Program-made: the position numbers and the translations under genes
Shown: positions 1-6,622 of the stretch, in pieces
Position numbering within the stretch: position 1 is the first letter of the stretch
How the letters are laid out: every line of letters begins with the position of its first letter
Assembly: GCA_964510375.1 (NCBI GenBank)
Contig: CAZEBR010000021.1
Location: 1 to 27,965, forward strand
Length of the DNA stretch: 27,965 bases
Reading direction: 5' to 3'
Source: CAYLJV01 sp964510375
GTDB taxonomy: Archaea; Hadarchaeota; Hadarchaeia; Hadarchaeales; JAGGTB01
Notes under the pieces: generated by a model
The model's input: only the letters and a program-made list of their open reading frames with translations
What the model was told of the DNA's origin: nothing
Database searches by the model: none

Positions 1-57
1 GAATTTGATCAAAGGGATGATGTTAAAATCGGTTGGTATAAAGGGAAATTCAAGTAA
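1..57 (+). CDS. 3' end of an unidentified gene
   Basis: The first 57 bases read as 18 open codons and a TAA stop in frame 1 (beginning EFDQRDD, ending KGKFK). The peptide is charged and lysine-rich with an aromatic W-Y pair, as in a real C-terminus, but it is too short to assign to a family. It could be the end of a transposase or of a chromosomal gene; the rest lies left of the window. It runs towards tyrS, which is on the opposite strand, so the two would be convergent. Confidence 0.35.
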   Translation, partial: EFDQRDDVKIGWYKGKFK

Positions 58-90
58 GAGGTCTGTTAAAGCAACCAATTGGTAATCTTT

Positions 91-110
91 ATGGGTGTAA
101 CAAAAAAATT
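91..110 (-). repeat. Left copy of a 20-bp perfect inverted repeat
   Basis: Read on the minus strand this is AATTTTTTTGTTACACCCAT. It is the exact reverse complement of 1676-1695. The pair encloses tyrS and the candidate origin (about 1.6 kb). Each copy lies directly downstream of a hairpin when read in its own direction, so it may be a shared terminator tail or the end of a small mobile element. Confidence 0.8.
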
Positions 111-127
111 GAGATCATTTATCTCAA
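102..127 (-). terminator. Probable tyrS transcription terminator (hairpin plus T-tract)
   Basis: On the minus strand, 124 nt beyond the tyrS stop, a perfect 7-bp stem (TTGAGAT/ATCTCAA, 109-115 with 121-127, 5-nt loop) is followed at once by seven T residues (108-102). Archaeal polymerase mainly needs the T-tract to terminate; the hairpin strengthens the call. The T-tract is part of the 20-bp repeat at 91-110. Confidence 0.5.
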
Positions 128-250
128 AATGATGTCAAATTCATCTAAAAAGCTAGAATAGATCATTCCCCCGGAGCAGCCATGGATCGGTCCCACTCTT
201 TACAAACATCATTCATATGCTGAAGAAGCTCAGGAAGAGAAAAACCATAA

Positions 251-1225
251 CTATTCTTCCAATGGATTGACCTTTCCCCTTACGGGCTCGAAAATATCTA
301 TGAGCGCCTCGGAGACCGCCGACTTCAAGTCCGCGGGATGAAGGTCCCCGGACCTGTATGCCTCTAAGAACTCATCCTCGCTACCCAGCTCGAGATAACC
401 GCCGTACTTTTCCGGCCTGTCGATCTCCAGCTTTCCTTTACGAGGCAGGATAATCTTGACGGCGTAGTCGACTACCGGATTGCCCTCCGTCTCCCCCGGG
501 GGGCAGTAGGCGCCCTTAATCTTATCACGAATCTCGGAGGGCGAGTCGTCCAATGCCACGTAGTTCTCTCCGCTGGACGACATCTTTTTTCCTCCGCCCG
601 AAAGGCCTGGGAGGAGCGGCGTGTGCACGAACACGGCTTTCGAGCTCCCGATTTCGGGGAGCTTCTCCCTAGCAATCATGTGGACCTTCCTCTGATCGAT
701 GCCGCCGACCGCGACGTCGACGTCCAGCCAGTCTATGTCGACCGTCTGCATGAGGGGGTATATTACCTGGGCGACGTCGGGGCTTTCGGAACTCCTGGCG
801 ATCACGTCCATCGAGCGACGGGCCCTGTTGAGGGTCGAAGTTGTCGAAAGTTGATAAATCTTCATCGAGTACTCCGGATCGAGCTCGAAGTCGCTTCCCA
901 AAGCGAACTCGGTCTTATCGGGGTCCAGCCCGAGACCCAAAAAGCATCTCTTGTTGTACTCCGCAAGATCTTGAATTTCGTCGAGTTCTCCCTTGTCGTT
1001 GAGATAAGCGTGAAGATCGGCGAACAGGACGGTGACATCGGCCCCAATTTCCTGAAAGTCTATCAGCTTCTGGACCGTGAGGGTGTGGCCGAAATGAAGC
1101 TTTCCGGAGGGCTCGTAACCGCAGTAGACCTTGAAGCTGTCCTTCTCCAGGACTTCTCTGAGGCCGTCCTCCGTCACGACTTCCTCCGTTCCCCTTGTGG
1201 CCAGATCGAAATCATCCTTCGTCAT
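251..1225 (-). CDS. tyrS: Tyrosyl-tRNA synthetase (archaeal/eukaryal type)
   Basis: This class I enzyme charges tRNA-Tyr with tyrosine in the cytosol. The 324-residue product aligns end to end by eye with the Methanocaldococcus jannaschii enzyme. Tyr34 and the EPSG element (38-41) are in the tyrosine pocket; the HIGH motif appears as HFGH (44-47); YPLMQ with Asp163 matches the tyrosine-recognising Asp158; the KMSKS motif appears as KMSSS (214-218). Only the short archaeal C-terminal anticodon-binding domain is present, as expected. I chose the ATG at 1225 over an in-frame ATG 18 codons upstream (1279), because homology begins there; the longer start adds an unrelated serine-rich leader. A TATA-like CTTTTAG lies about 30 nt upstream and there is no Shine-Dalgarno site, so the mRNA is probably nearly leaderless. 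It is transcribed away from the candidate origin. Confidence 0.95.
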   Translation of the reverse strand: MTKDDFDLATRGTEEVVTEDGLREVLEKDSFKVYCGYEPSGKLHFGHTLTVQKLIDFQEIGADVTVLFADLHAYLNDKGELDEIQDLAEYNKRCFLGLGLDPDKTEFALGSDFELDPEYSMKIYQLSTTSTLNRARRSMDVIARSSESPDVAQVIYPLMQTVDIDWLDVDVAVGGIDQRKVHMIAREKLPEIGSSKAVFVHTPLLPGLSGGGKKMSSSGENYVALDDSPSEIRDKIKGAYCPPGETEGNPVVDYAVKIILPRKGKLEIDRPEKYGGYLELGSEDEFLEAYRSGDLHPADLKSAVSEALIDIFEPVRGKVNPLEE

Positions 1226-1386
1226 CGTATCAATAGATGATTGAAAGTTAAGGCTAAAAGTGTTGCAGTGTGAATACAAAAATCAAACCAGTTTTTTGGT
1301 CATTAGGGATGAAAAGGAAAAATAATTTCGAGTCGAAATATTCTTGGGTAGTCTTTCTACCTTGCACCATGAGGAAACATTACTCT

Positions 1387-1407
1387 CCCCCCTGTTTCGG
1401 GTGGAAC
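1387..1407 (-). other. Origin recognition box (ORB), left
   Basis: On the minus strand: GTTCCA-N3-GAAAC-N3-GGGG, with the G-run extended to six Gs. It matches the right-hand box at 15 of 21 positions, including both arms of the dyad and the G-string that Orc1/Cdc6 contacts through its winged-helix and AAA+ domains. The G-run points away from the AT-rich segment. The central three bases (CCC) differ from the right box (GTG). Confidence 0.65.
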
Positions 1408-1500
1408 TCCGAAGAGAGTGATGTCAAATTCGTGAATTAAGTCGTATCTTTTAAAAGGAGAAGAGGTATATCCCCTCATTTTCTTCATTATTTTTACTTG

Positions 1501-1580
1501 TTTGACTACTAATTAAGTATTTATTGTATATTTTTTTTTTTTTTATAACAAAAAAATAATTTATTTTTATTGTTTTATTA
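1501..1580. other. Probable DNA unwinding element
   Basis: This 80-bp stretch is over 90% A+T with a T14 run (1531-1544) followed by alternating A- and T-rich tracts. It lies between the two ORBs and abuts the right one, as expected for the site of strand opening. It also separates two divergent genes, so some of the sequence may act as promoter. Confidence 0.6.
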
Positions 1581-1581
1581 T

Positions 1582-1602
1582 GTTCCAGTGGAAACGAAGG
1601 GG
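1582..1602 (+). other. Origin recognition box (ORB), right
   Basis: GTTCCAGTGGAAAC is followed by GAAGGGG, which is close to the archaeal mini-ORB consensus I know from Sulfolobus, Pyrococcus and related origins. The dyad half-sites TTCCA/TGGAA and the G-string are intact. The G-run continues into a short hairpin (AGGGGT/ACCCCT, 1598-1614). It is inverted relative to the left ORB. Confidence 0.75.
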
Positions 1603-1633
1603 TGGGTGACCCCTGTTGATTAGCTCATTTTTT

Positions 1634-1684
1634 GACTCCTGAGAAGTATTTTCTTGAGAATTTGGGAGTCTCTTTAATTTTTTT
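1634..1684 (+). terminator. Hairpin plus T-tract on the right flank of the origin
   Basis: GACTCC (1634-1639) pairs with GGAGTC (1665-1670), with a possible inner AGAA/TTCT stem, followed by a T-rich tail ending in seven Ts (1678-1684) that is part of the 20-bp repeat. It would stop plus-strand transcription coming out of the origin region, yet no protein gene lies there. A short untranslated RNA, or simple insulation of the origin from readthrough, are the two readings. Confidence 0.35.
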
Positions 1685-1695
1685 GTTACACCCAT
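1676..1695 (+). repeat. Right copy of a 20-bp perfect inverted repeat
   Basis: AATTTTTTTGTTACACCCAT on the plus strand is identical to the minus-strand reading of 91-110. Sequence beyond the 20 bp does not match between the copies, so the conserved unit is short and sharply bounded. Confidence 0.8.
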
Positions 1696-1885
1696 AACAA
1701 AAACTTCTTTTTGATAGATTTTCCCGCGGCGTGAGGTAATTATTTATCTTTCCATGATTTTCTAATTGACCGAAGCGATAATCGGCCCTCCGACTTCATT
1801 CCGCCGAACTTTTGAGTGGAGAATGAAAAGAATGTTGTGTCGGGAGCGATTTTGAAAAATTAGATGAGTCCAGAAGGCAGGGAAA

Positions 1886-2944
1886 ATGAATATATGCGTC
1901 GTAAATCCGTTTTTCTCCCCTTACGATGGGGGAATAGAAAGAAGAATTAAAAATGTTGGAAAAATACTCTCTGAGAATCATAATTATCATGTCGTGACGA
2001 GTCAACTCCCCGGCACCGAGAGAGAGGAAACAGTTGACGGGATGAACGTTCGGAGATTACCCTCGAGATTTTTCGATGTCTATAACCCTCCGTTTGTTTT
2101 CACCGAGGGGATCAGGGAAGAGATTGTCGATTTGGACCCGGATCTACTCCATTTTCACTACAGATGGTCCTTCAAGTATTCTAAGGAAATCAGCAGCTTT
2201 ATCGGAGAACTTCCGGTGATATTCACCTGGCACAACGATTTCGGTGAGGGATCGGGTTGGCAACGCCCTCTGAGCCTCCTGAACGACATTTTCTTCAAAC
2301 ACTATATCGGAAAGGAGTTCGACAGGGTAATTTGTATCAGCGAATATATTAAAAAACAGCTTCAAAATCGCGGATTTTCTAGCGATAATCTTGAGGTAAT
2401 ATATAACGGGATCGAGCCCAAGGAGAAGTCAAGTGAGGAGGAAGATTTCATTCTTTTCGTCGGCCGTCTCGTACAGACGAAGGGCCTCGATGTTCTGGCC
2501 GAGGCGGTGGGGGGCACGGACGTGAATCTGAAAGTCTGCGGCAAGGGCCCTCAGGCCGCCAGGCTAGAGAGACTGGAGAACGTCGAGCTCCTTGGGTACG
2601 TGTCGGAAGAGAGAAAAAATCGTTTGCTGAAAAGGTGTAAGTTTTTGGTGCTTCCGTCCGAATTCGAATCTTTTGGTATAGTTCTTCTCGAAGCGATGGC
2701 CTATGGTAAGCCCGTCGTGGCGACGAGGGTGGGAGGTATTCCGGAGGTCGTGGGGGACGCCGGAAGATTGGTAGCGCCGAACGATCCGAACGATTTGAGA
2801 GCTCGGATAAGGGAGCTACTTTCCAATGACGAGTTGAGGCGCAAGTTGGGAGAAAGGGCGTGGAGACGCGCAAAAAAGTTTTCCTGGAAAAAGATAGCTC
2901 GAGGGGAAGCGGAACTTTACGAAAAGGTCCTCTCCGATTTTTAG
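1886..2944 (+). CDS. GT4-family glycosyltransferase
   Basis: A 352-residue GT-B fold retaining glycosyltransferase, probably cytoplasmic and membrane-peripheral, that moves a sugar from a nucleotide donor to a lipid or glycan acceptor. The N-terminal strand and glycine-rich loop (MNICVVNPFFSPYDGGIERR) are typical of GT4. The C-terminal donor domain starts near FVGRLVQTKG and has the E-x7-E motif (Glu261, Glu269 in FESFGIVLLEAMAYGKPVVA), followed by GGIPEVV. The length is normal for the family. The ATG at 1886 has a weak AGGG site just upstream. Its stop codon (2942-2944) abuts the stop of the next, convergent glycosyltransferase with no base between. The acceptor cannot be told from sequence; neighbours suggest envelope glycan or glycolipid synthesis. 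Confidence 0.88.
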   Translation: MNICVVNPFFSPYDGGIERRIKNVGKILSENHNYHVVTSQLPGTEREETVDGMNVRRLPSRFFDVYNPPFVFTEGIREEIVDLDPDLLHFHYRWSFKYSKEISSFIGELPVIFTWHNDFGEGSGWQRPLSLLNDIFFKHYIGKEFDRVICISEYIKKQLQNRGFSSDNLEVIYNGIEPKEKSSEEEDFILFVGRLVQTKGLDVLAEAVGGTDVNLKVCGKGPQAARLERLENVELLGYVSEERKNRLLKRCKFLVLPSEFESFGIVLLEAMAYGKPVVATRVGGIPEVVGDAGRLVAPNDPNDLRARIRELLSNDELRRKLGERAWRRAKKFSWKKIARGEAELYEKVLSDF

Positions 2945-4055
2945 TCATTCGAGGATTTTCGAATAGAAATCGATCCACCTGTCCCCTATTCGCTCCGCCG
3001 AAAATTTCTCCGCCTTTTCTCTTGCTTTTCTACCCATCTCCGTTCTCATTTCCTCGTTTTTTAGAAGTTTAATGACGTACTTTGAGAGCTCCGAAGTGGA
3101 GCCCGGGGAAAATAGAAACCCATCGGATCCGTGAGAGATGGTATACTTTAACCCTCCCGCTCTGGCTCCGACGACCGGCGATCCGCACGCCATTGCCTCT
3201 AGGGCGACCAAGCCTTGAGTTTCCGTATCGGAAGGAATTACAAAAACATCACAGTTTTGATATGATTTTACCAGTTCCTCTTCAGCGACGTATCCGCGAA
3301 AATTAAATTTGTCCTCCAACCCCCGTTCCTTCACGAGGTTTTGATACCAATTTTTGTGTAATCCCTTTCCTATTATTTCGAAATCCAATTCCGGAAACTC
3401 TTCTAGGATTTTAGGGGCGGCTTCTATGAGTACTTCCAGTTTCTTCTCCTTTCCGATTCTCCCGACAAACAGTACGAATGAATCCTTTTTTTCCTCATCG
3501 TCCGCCGGATGGTAATGGTCGGCGTCCACGGCGTTCGGCAGGACAAAAATATTTTTGATTCCCTTCTCCATCAACCTTTCTTTTATCGGTGTCGAGGGTG
3601 CGGTCACGATTTCGAATTTTTTATAAAATTCGGTCACGTATTTCCAAGTACCTTTTATGAGTAGGTCTTTGATGAAGTCCGGTATTGATTCTGAGACATA
3701 GTGGATGTACTCGGAGAGCAGCGTGTGGAAGGTACCCACGGCAGGCAACTCCCTGTTCCTTGAGGCCCTCAAAGCGGCCGCACCCAGACTGAAAGGAGTA
3801 TGTATATGAACTAAGTCTATTTTCTTTTGATCAAATTCATCTTCCAGGCTTTTGCCCCTCGATAAACCAATCTCGTACTCGGGATTGAACACGAAGGGTA
3901 TGGAGCGGGAGGTATTTGTTCCCTCGTCCCCGCTCGGTGCAAATATTTCCACTTCGTGTCCCCTTGTTTTCCAGGATTTCCGGGAGTGGGTCGATGGAAC
4001 TAACCCCGCCGTTTGTGTGCGGCTTGTACGTATCAGTCAACAGAGCTATTCTAAG
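2945..4055 (-). pseudogene. GT4-family glycosyltransferase, broken by a frameshift and without a normal start
   Basis: Most of a second GT4 enzyme reads in one frame from 3952 to the stop at 2945 (335 codons), with donor-domain motifs FVGRIGKEKKLE and the E-x7-E in TETQGLVALEAM. Its missing N-terminus (RIALLTDTYKPHTNGG, then PLPEILENKG) is found upstream in a different frame, up to an in-frame stop at 4062-4064. The frames join as ...ENKG|HEVEIFAP... if one base is dropped from the C4 run at 3960-3963. Where the start codon should be, a good GGTGAT ribosome site (4066-4061) is followed after 5 nt by CTT (4055-4053); the first usable codon is a TTG at 4040, which would cut off the first beta strand. 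Either a recent pseudogene or sequencing/amplification errors. The repaired protein resembles PimB/MgtA-type glycolipid glycosyltransferases. Confidence 0.75.
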
Positions 4056-4112
4056 TGTTGATCACCCTGCGAATATTCAACAAAGACTAACCCGATGGTA
4101 CTTTAAAAATAA

Positions 4113-4134
4113 TCGATGTTTGGGGGTACATCGA
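4113..4134. promoter_or_regulatory. 7-bp palindrome between the glycosyltransferase and the flippase-like gene
   Basis: TCGATGT and ACATCGA form a perfect inverted repeat with an 8-nt G-rich loop in the 230-bp divergent spacer. It could be an operator or an RNA hairpin. Nothing else in 4065-4209 looks like a gene. Confidence 0.3.
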
Positions 4135-4209
4135 CATAGTATACTTTTTCTATTATTTCATCCAATTTTCCGATTTACCAAAATGTAATTGGGGAGAGTC
4201 GGGAGAAAC

Positions 4210-4284
4210 ATGAGGAAAGAAGAGGGGAATGAATTTATCGTCTCTGACACGGATATGATAGGAAATAGGATTTGGATAGTGTAA
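4210..4284 (+). CDS. Possible 24-residue leader peptide upstream of the flippase-like gene
   Basis: ATG at 4210 has a GGGAG ribosome site 5 nt upstream and reads 24 codons (MRKEEGNEF...IWIV) to a TAA at 4282-4284. The stop is three bases before the ATG of the membrane protein, which itself lacks a clear ribosome site, so the small frame could deliver ribosomes to it. The peptide has no recognisable domain. It may equally be chance. Confidence 0.3.
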   Translation: MRKEEGNEFIVSDTDMIGNRIWIV

Positions 4285-4287
4285 ACA

Positions 4288-5394
4288 ATGTCGGACAATA
4301 AGAAATCCCGAGAACAAGACGAAAAGAATCAAAACAAGGAAACCGAAAATGGTTCTTATTTCGGATTTTCGAAAAATATTTTCAGAGCCGGAGGCCTTTT
4401 AGCTCTCGGAATAGTCTTCTTTTTCATTGTTTTTTACTTCGTCGGCTGGGGTAAGATAATTTATAGCATCAAAAGGCTCGATCTGAAATTATTTACTTTG
4501 GCTATGGGCTGTATTATCGGTTCAATTTCAGCTTGGACGCTTCGCTGGAACCTTTTTATAAAGGAAAGGGGAAATGATGTTTCCTTTTTCTCTCTATTCA
4601 AATATCTGGTGGTAGGTTTGGCAGTCAATAATGCCACCCCTCTAGCAAAGTTTGGTGGGGAACCCGTGCGGGCCTATTTGCTGAAGGATAGAGAGGGGAT
4701 AAAGATGAGGGAGGGTTTTGCGACCGTTATAGCTGAACTCTCCGTAATGTTCACCGTTCTTGTGGGAACGGTAGTGTTCTCTTTTCTATTGTTCTTCCTC
4801 CTGATAGGCGATCCTCCTTCTTGGATAATATTCCTCCTAATTCCGTTTGGAGGTTTATTATGTTTGGTGTTTTTCCTTATCAGAAGCATATTTTCCGGCG
4901 GTGACTCAATCGCCAGGCTATTGGATTGGCTCGGTAGAAAGATCGATAGGATTGAACCGTACACGGATAAAATCGAGCGAGTTTTTGAAGATTTCCGAAA
5001 GGCCTTTACAAGGAGCTTAAAAAACCGGGGAGTTTTTACCAAAGCTTTTGTTCTATCTTTGTCAGTGAAGTTTTTTGACATAGCGAAATTTTTCCTTCTT
5101 TTTAAAGCTCTTGGTTACGAGATTGGAGTTTTAGAAATTGTCATAATGATGGGGTTAAGCACTCTCCTACTCTCGATTCCTGCCACACCAGGATCGCTAG
5201 GATTGGTGGAAGGAGGTCTCATATCCGTACTTGTATTTTTGGGAATCAACGCTCAAATAGCTGCTACGGTAGTATTCCTCGACAGGCTCGTCTGGTTTTG
5301 GCTGATTACGATAGTGGGGGGAATGCTCGGTTTACACTATGGCGTGGACATTCTAGAATCAAGAGAAACTGATATCCAGGATGAGCTGGGGTGA
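4288..5394 (+). CDS. UPF0104 / LPTD-family integral membrane protein (flippase-like)
   Basis: A 368-residue polytopic protein. A charged, Lys/Glu/Asn-rich cytoplasmic N-terminus of about 28 residues precedes seven or eight hydrophobic segments. It carries the family signatures GGEPVRAYLL (after the third helix) and PATPGSLGLVEGG (late), which also occur in the membrane half of lysylphosphatidylglycerol synthase and in archaeal AglD-like proteins. Members of this family are linked to glycolipid and dolichol-phosphate-glycan metabolism or lipid flipping; no aminoacyl-transfer domain is present. It lies between glycosyltransferases and an alkaline-phosphatase-fold enzyme, which supports an envelope-glycan role. 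The gene is convergent with the next one (78 bp apart). The exact substrate is unknown. Confidence 0.85.
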   Translation: MSDNKKSREQDEKNQNKETENGSYFGFSKNIFRAGGLLALGIVFFFIVFYFVGWGKIIYSIKRLDLKLFTLAMGCIIGSISAWTLRWNLFIKERGNDVSFFSLFKYLVVGLAVNNATPLAKFGGEPVRAYLLKDREGIKMREGFATVIAELSVMFTVLVGTVVFSFLLFFLLIGDPPSWIIFLLIPFGGLLCLVFFLIRSIFSGGDSIARLLDWLGRKIDRIEPYTDKIERVFEDFRKAFTRSLKNRGVFTKAFVLSLSVKFFDIAKFFLLFKALGYEIGVLEIVIMMGLSTLLLSIPATPGSLGLVEGGLISVLVFLGINAQIAATVVFLDRLVWFWLITIVGGMLGLHYGVDILESRETDIQDELG

Positions 5395-5472
5395 CTTCCA
5401 AGTTTAAAGGAGAGGGTATTTTCTAATTTTAAAAACTATTTCATTTCATGAAGTAGTTTACTGAAAAACAGG

Positions 5473-6348
5473 TCATTCTTTTTCGATTTCGACCCAAGGA
5501 ACTTCGATTAAGGGGGGTATTCTTGTTTCGACATGATGCTCCCATATACCCTGTTCACCAAATGCCTCGCCGTGGTCCGCGGTCACGATAATTTTTCCTT
5601 CGAGACTATCGACTAGCTTGGAGACGTATTTTAGCACTATCCTCAGATTATCCTTATAGTATTTTTTCAATGTTTCCTCCGTTCCGTTTTCCGTTACTTC
5701 ATTTAGAATTGTATCGGCCTCTAGATCGAGTAACATTCCTAATTTTGTTGCGATTTCCTTTTTTTCTAGGTAATTCACGAACTTGGATGTGATCCAATGA
5801 ATCGGATCGGGCGAACCACCGTCGTTTCCATTGTTGTCCACTTCATCGAATCCTGCCTTTATTCTCTTGAGTTTCCTACCATTTCCATTGGATAGATAGG
5901 GCGCGTGAGGTTGCATGTAATGTATAATTGATCTTTTGTCACAATCCCTCGACTGAAAAGCCTTGTTTAGTTTCTCCGGGGGGACTGTTCCTAGGTCCTC
6001 GTCCCAGCCGAACTCCCAGACATCGATGATCTTCGAAAAGTGTTCTGTCGGGTTCCAGCTGTAGTTGCAGTTCGATCCCCACTTAGTCTCGTTGAGCGGA
6101 ACTCCCTTACTGTTGATGTAGGGATTGGCGGAAAAGTAAGATATGTCATACTTATCGGGAAAGGAATTGACCAGCCAGTCGAGGGTGGATGAACCTCTGC
6201 TCTTTCTCTTTTGGACGGTCCCGCTTAGATACTCTTCAAAAATATCTTCGAAAAAATCAAATCTGCAGGCGTCCAACACTATCAGGTAGTCCCATTCTTC
6301 TTCCATTATGTTTTGAAATTTCATTGACAACCTACCGGTTAGTCCCAT
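5473..6348 (-). CDS. Sulfatase/alkaline-phosphatase-superfamily hydrolase
   Basis: A 291-residue protein with the metal-binding framework of the superfamily: an N-terminal Asp in YLIVLDACRFD (Asp26), and late TADHGEAFGE (Asp258, His259) followed by EHHVE (His272/273) and PPLIEVPW. HYMQPHAPYL lies mid-protein. The formylglycine motif of true sulfatases (C-x-P-S-R) is absent; Cys28-Arg29 sit next to the first metal ligand instead. A phosphodiesterase, phosphatase or phospho-transfer role is therefore as likely as sulfatase activity. There is no signal peptide or membrane anchor. Homologues of this short type are common in archaeal surface-polysaccharide clusters. The alternative start Met9 (6324) has a similar weak ribosome site. 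Confidence 0.8.
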   Translation of the reverse strand: MGLTGRLSMKFQNIMEEEWDYLIVLDACRFDFFEDIFEEYLSGTVQKRKSRGSSTLDWLVNSFPDKYDISYFSANPYINSKGVPLNETKWGSNCNYSWNPTEHFSKIIDVWEFGWDEDLGTVPPEKLNKAFQSRDCDKRSIIHYMQPHAPYLSNGNGRKLKRIKAGFDEVDNNGNDGGSPDPIHWITSKFVNYLEKKEIATKLGMLLDLEADTILNEVTENGTEETLKKYYKDNLRIVLKYVSKLVDSLEGKIIVTADHGEAFGEQGIWEHHVETRIPPLIEVPWVEIEKE

Positions 6349-6622
6349 TTATTCCTAATAATTTTAGTCCTACTTGGCTCTGATGATTTTAATACCCATC
6401 GTTCTTCTGTGGAGTTTTAGTTTTGACCGGTAAAAAAACCTTGAATTCACGATTGGAAAATTAAAAGACATTCCGTTTAACATTAAATATGGAATTTTCA
6501 ATTAATCGAGAGATCCTTGCACTATTCATAAACTAATCTCCGAAAATTGAATTATTTTTATTCGCGTGGCCTGCAATAATGTATCTGAATAAAGGGAAAA
6601 ATCAAGAAAAAAAACGAATAGA

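Larger units (their letters stand above)
1280..1885. other. Candidate chromosomal replication origin (gene-free, AT-rich, ORB-flanked)
   Basis: No plausible gene is present in this stretch between tyrS (minus) and a glycosyltransferase (plus). It contains two inverted origin recognition boxes at 1387-1407 and 1582-1602, with 174 bp between them. Much of that spacer is a very A+T-rich segment (1501-1580, roughly 7 G/C in 80) that includes a run of 14 T (1531-1544) and is a good candidate DNA unwinding element. Inverted ORBs either side of an AT-rich element match the archaeal origin plan bound by Orc1/Cdc6. A hairpin and T-tract (1634-1684) and one copy of a 20-bp repeat (1676-1695) lie on the right flank. 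A TATA-like ATTATTTATC near 1738 probably serves the downstream glycosyltransferase. Function is inferred from motifs only. Confidence 0.7.

Noticed and set aside
163..250. Minus-strand open frame ending at 163, in another frame than tyrS, with a protein-like sequence
   Set aside because: It is bounded by a stop within the tyrS tail and has no credible start or ribosome site; only 17 codons follow its first ATG.
623..1240. Plus-strand 205-codon open frame opposite tyrS
   Set aside because: It is an antisense shadow of a well-recognised gene, with no homology or ribosome site.
130..1431. 13-bp direct repeat TGATGTCAAATTC at 130-142 and 1419-1431
   Set aside because: A 13-mer match is expected several times by chance in a window this size, and its orientation does not fit the 20-bp inverted repeat.
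1582..1614. The GTTCCAGTGGAAAC motif as a CRISPR repeat
   Set aside because: There is one copy in this orientation, with no regularly spaced repeats; the ORB explanation fits better.
5473..6348. True sulfatase
   Set aside because: The formylglycine-generating C-x-P-S-R motif is missing, so only superfamily membership is claimed.
6349..6622. Possible small gene or RNA in the AT-rich spacer before the winged-helix gene's 3' end
   Set aside because: No open frame with a ribosome site, no strong hairpin and no repeat shared with other spacers was seen.
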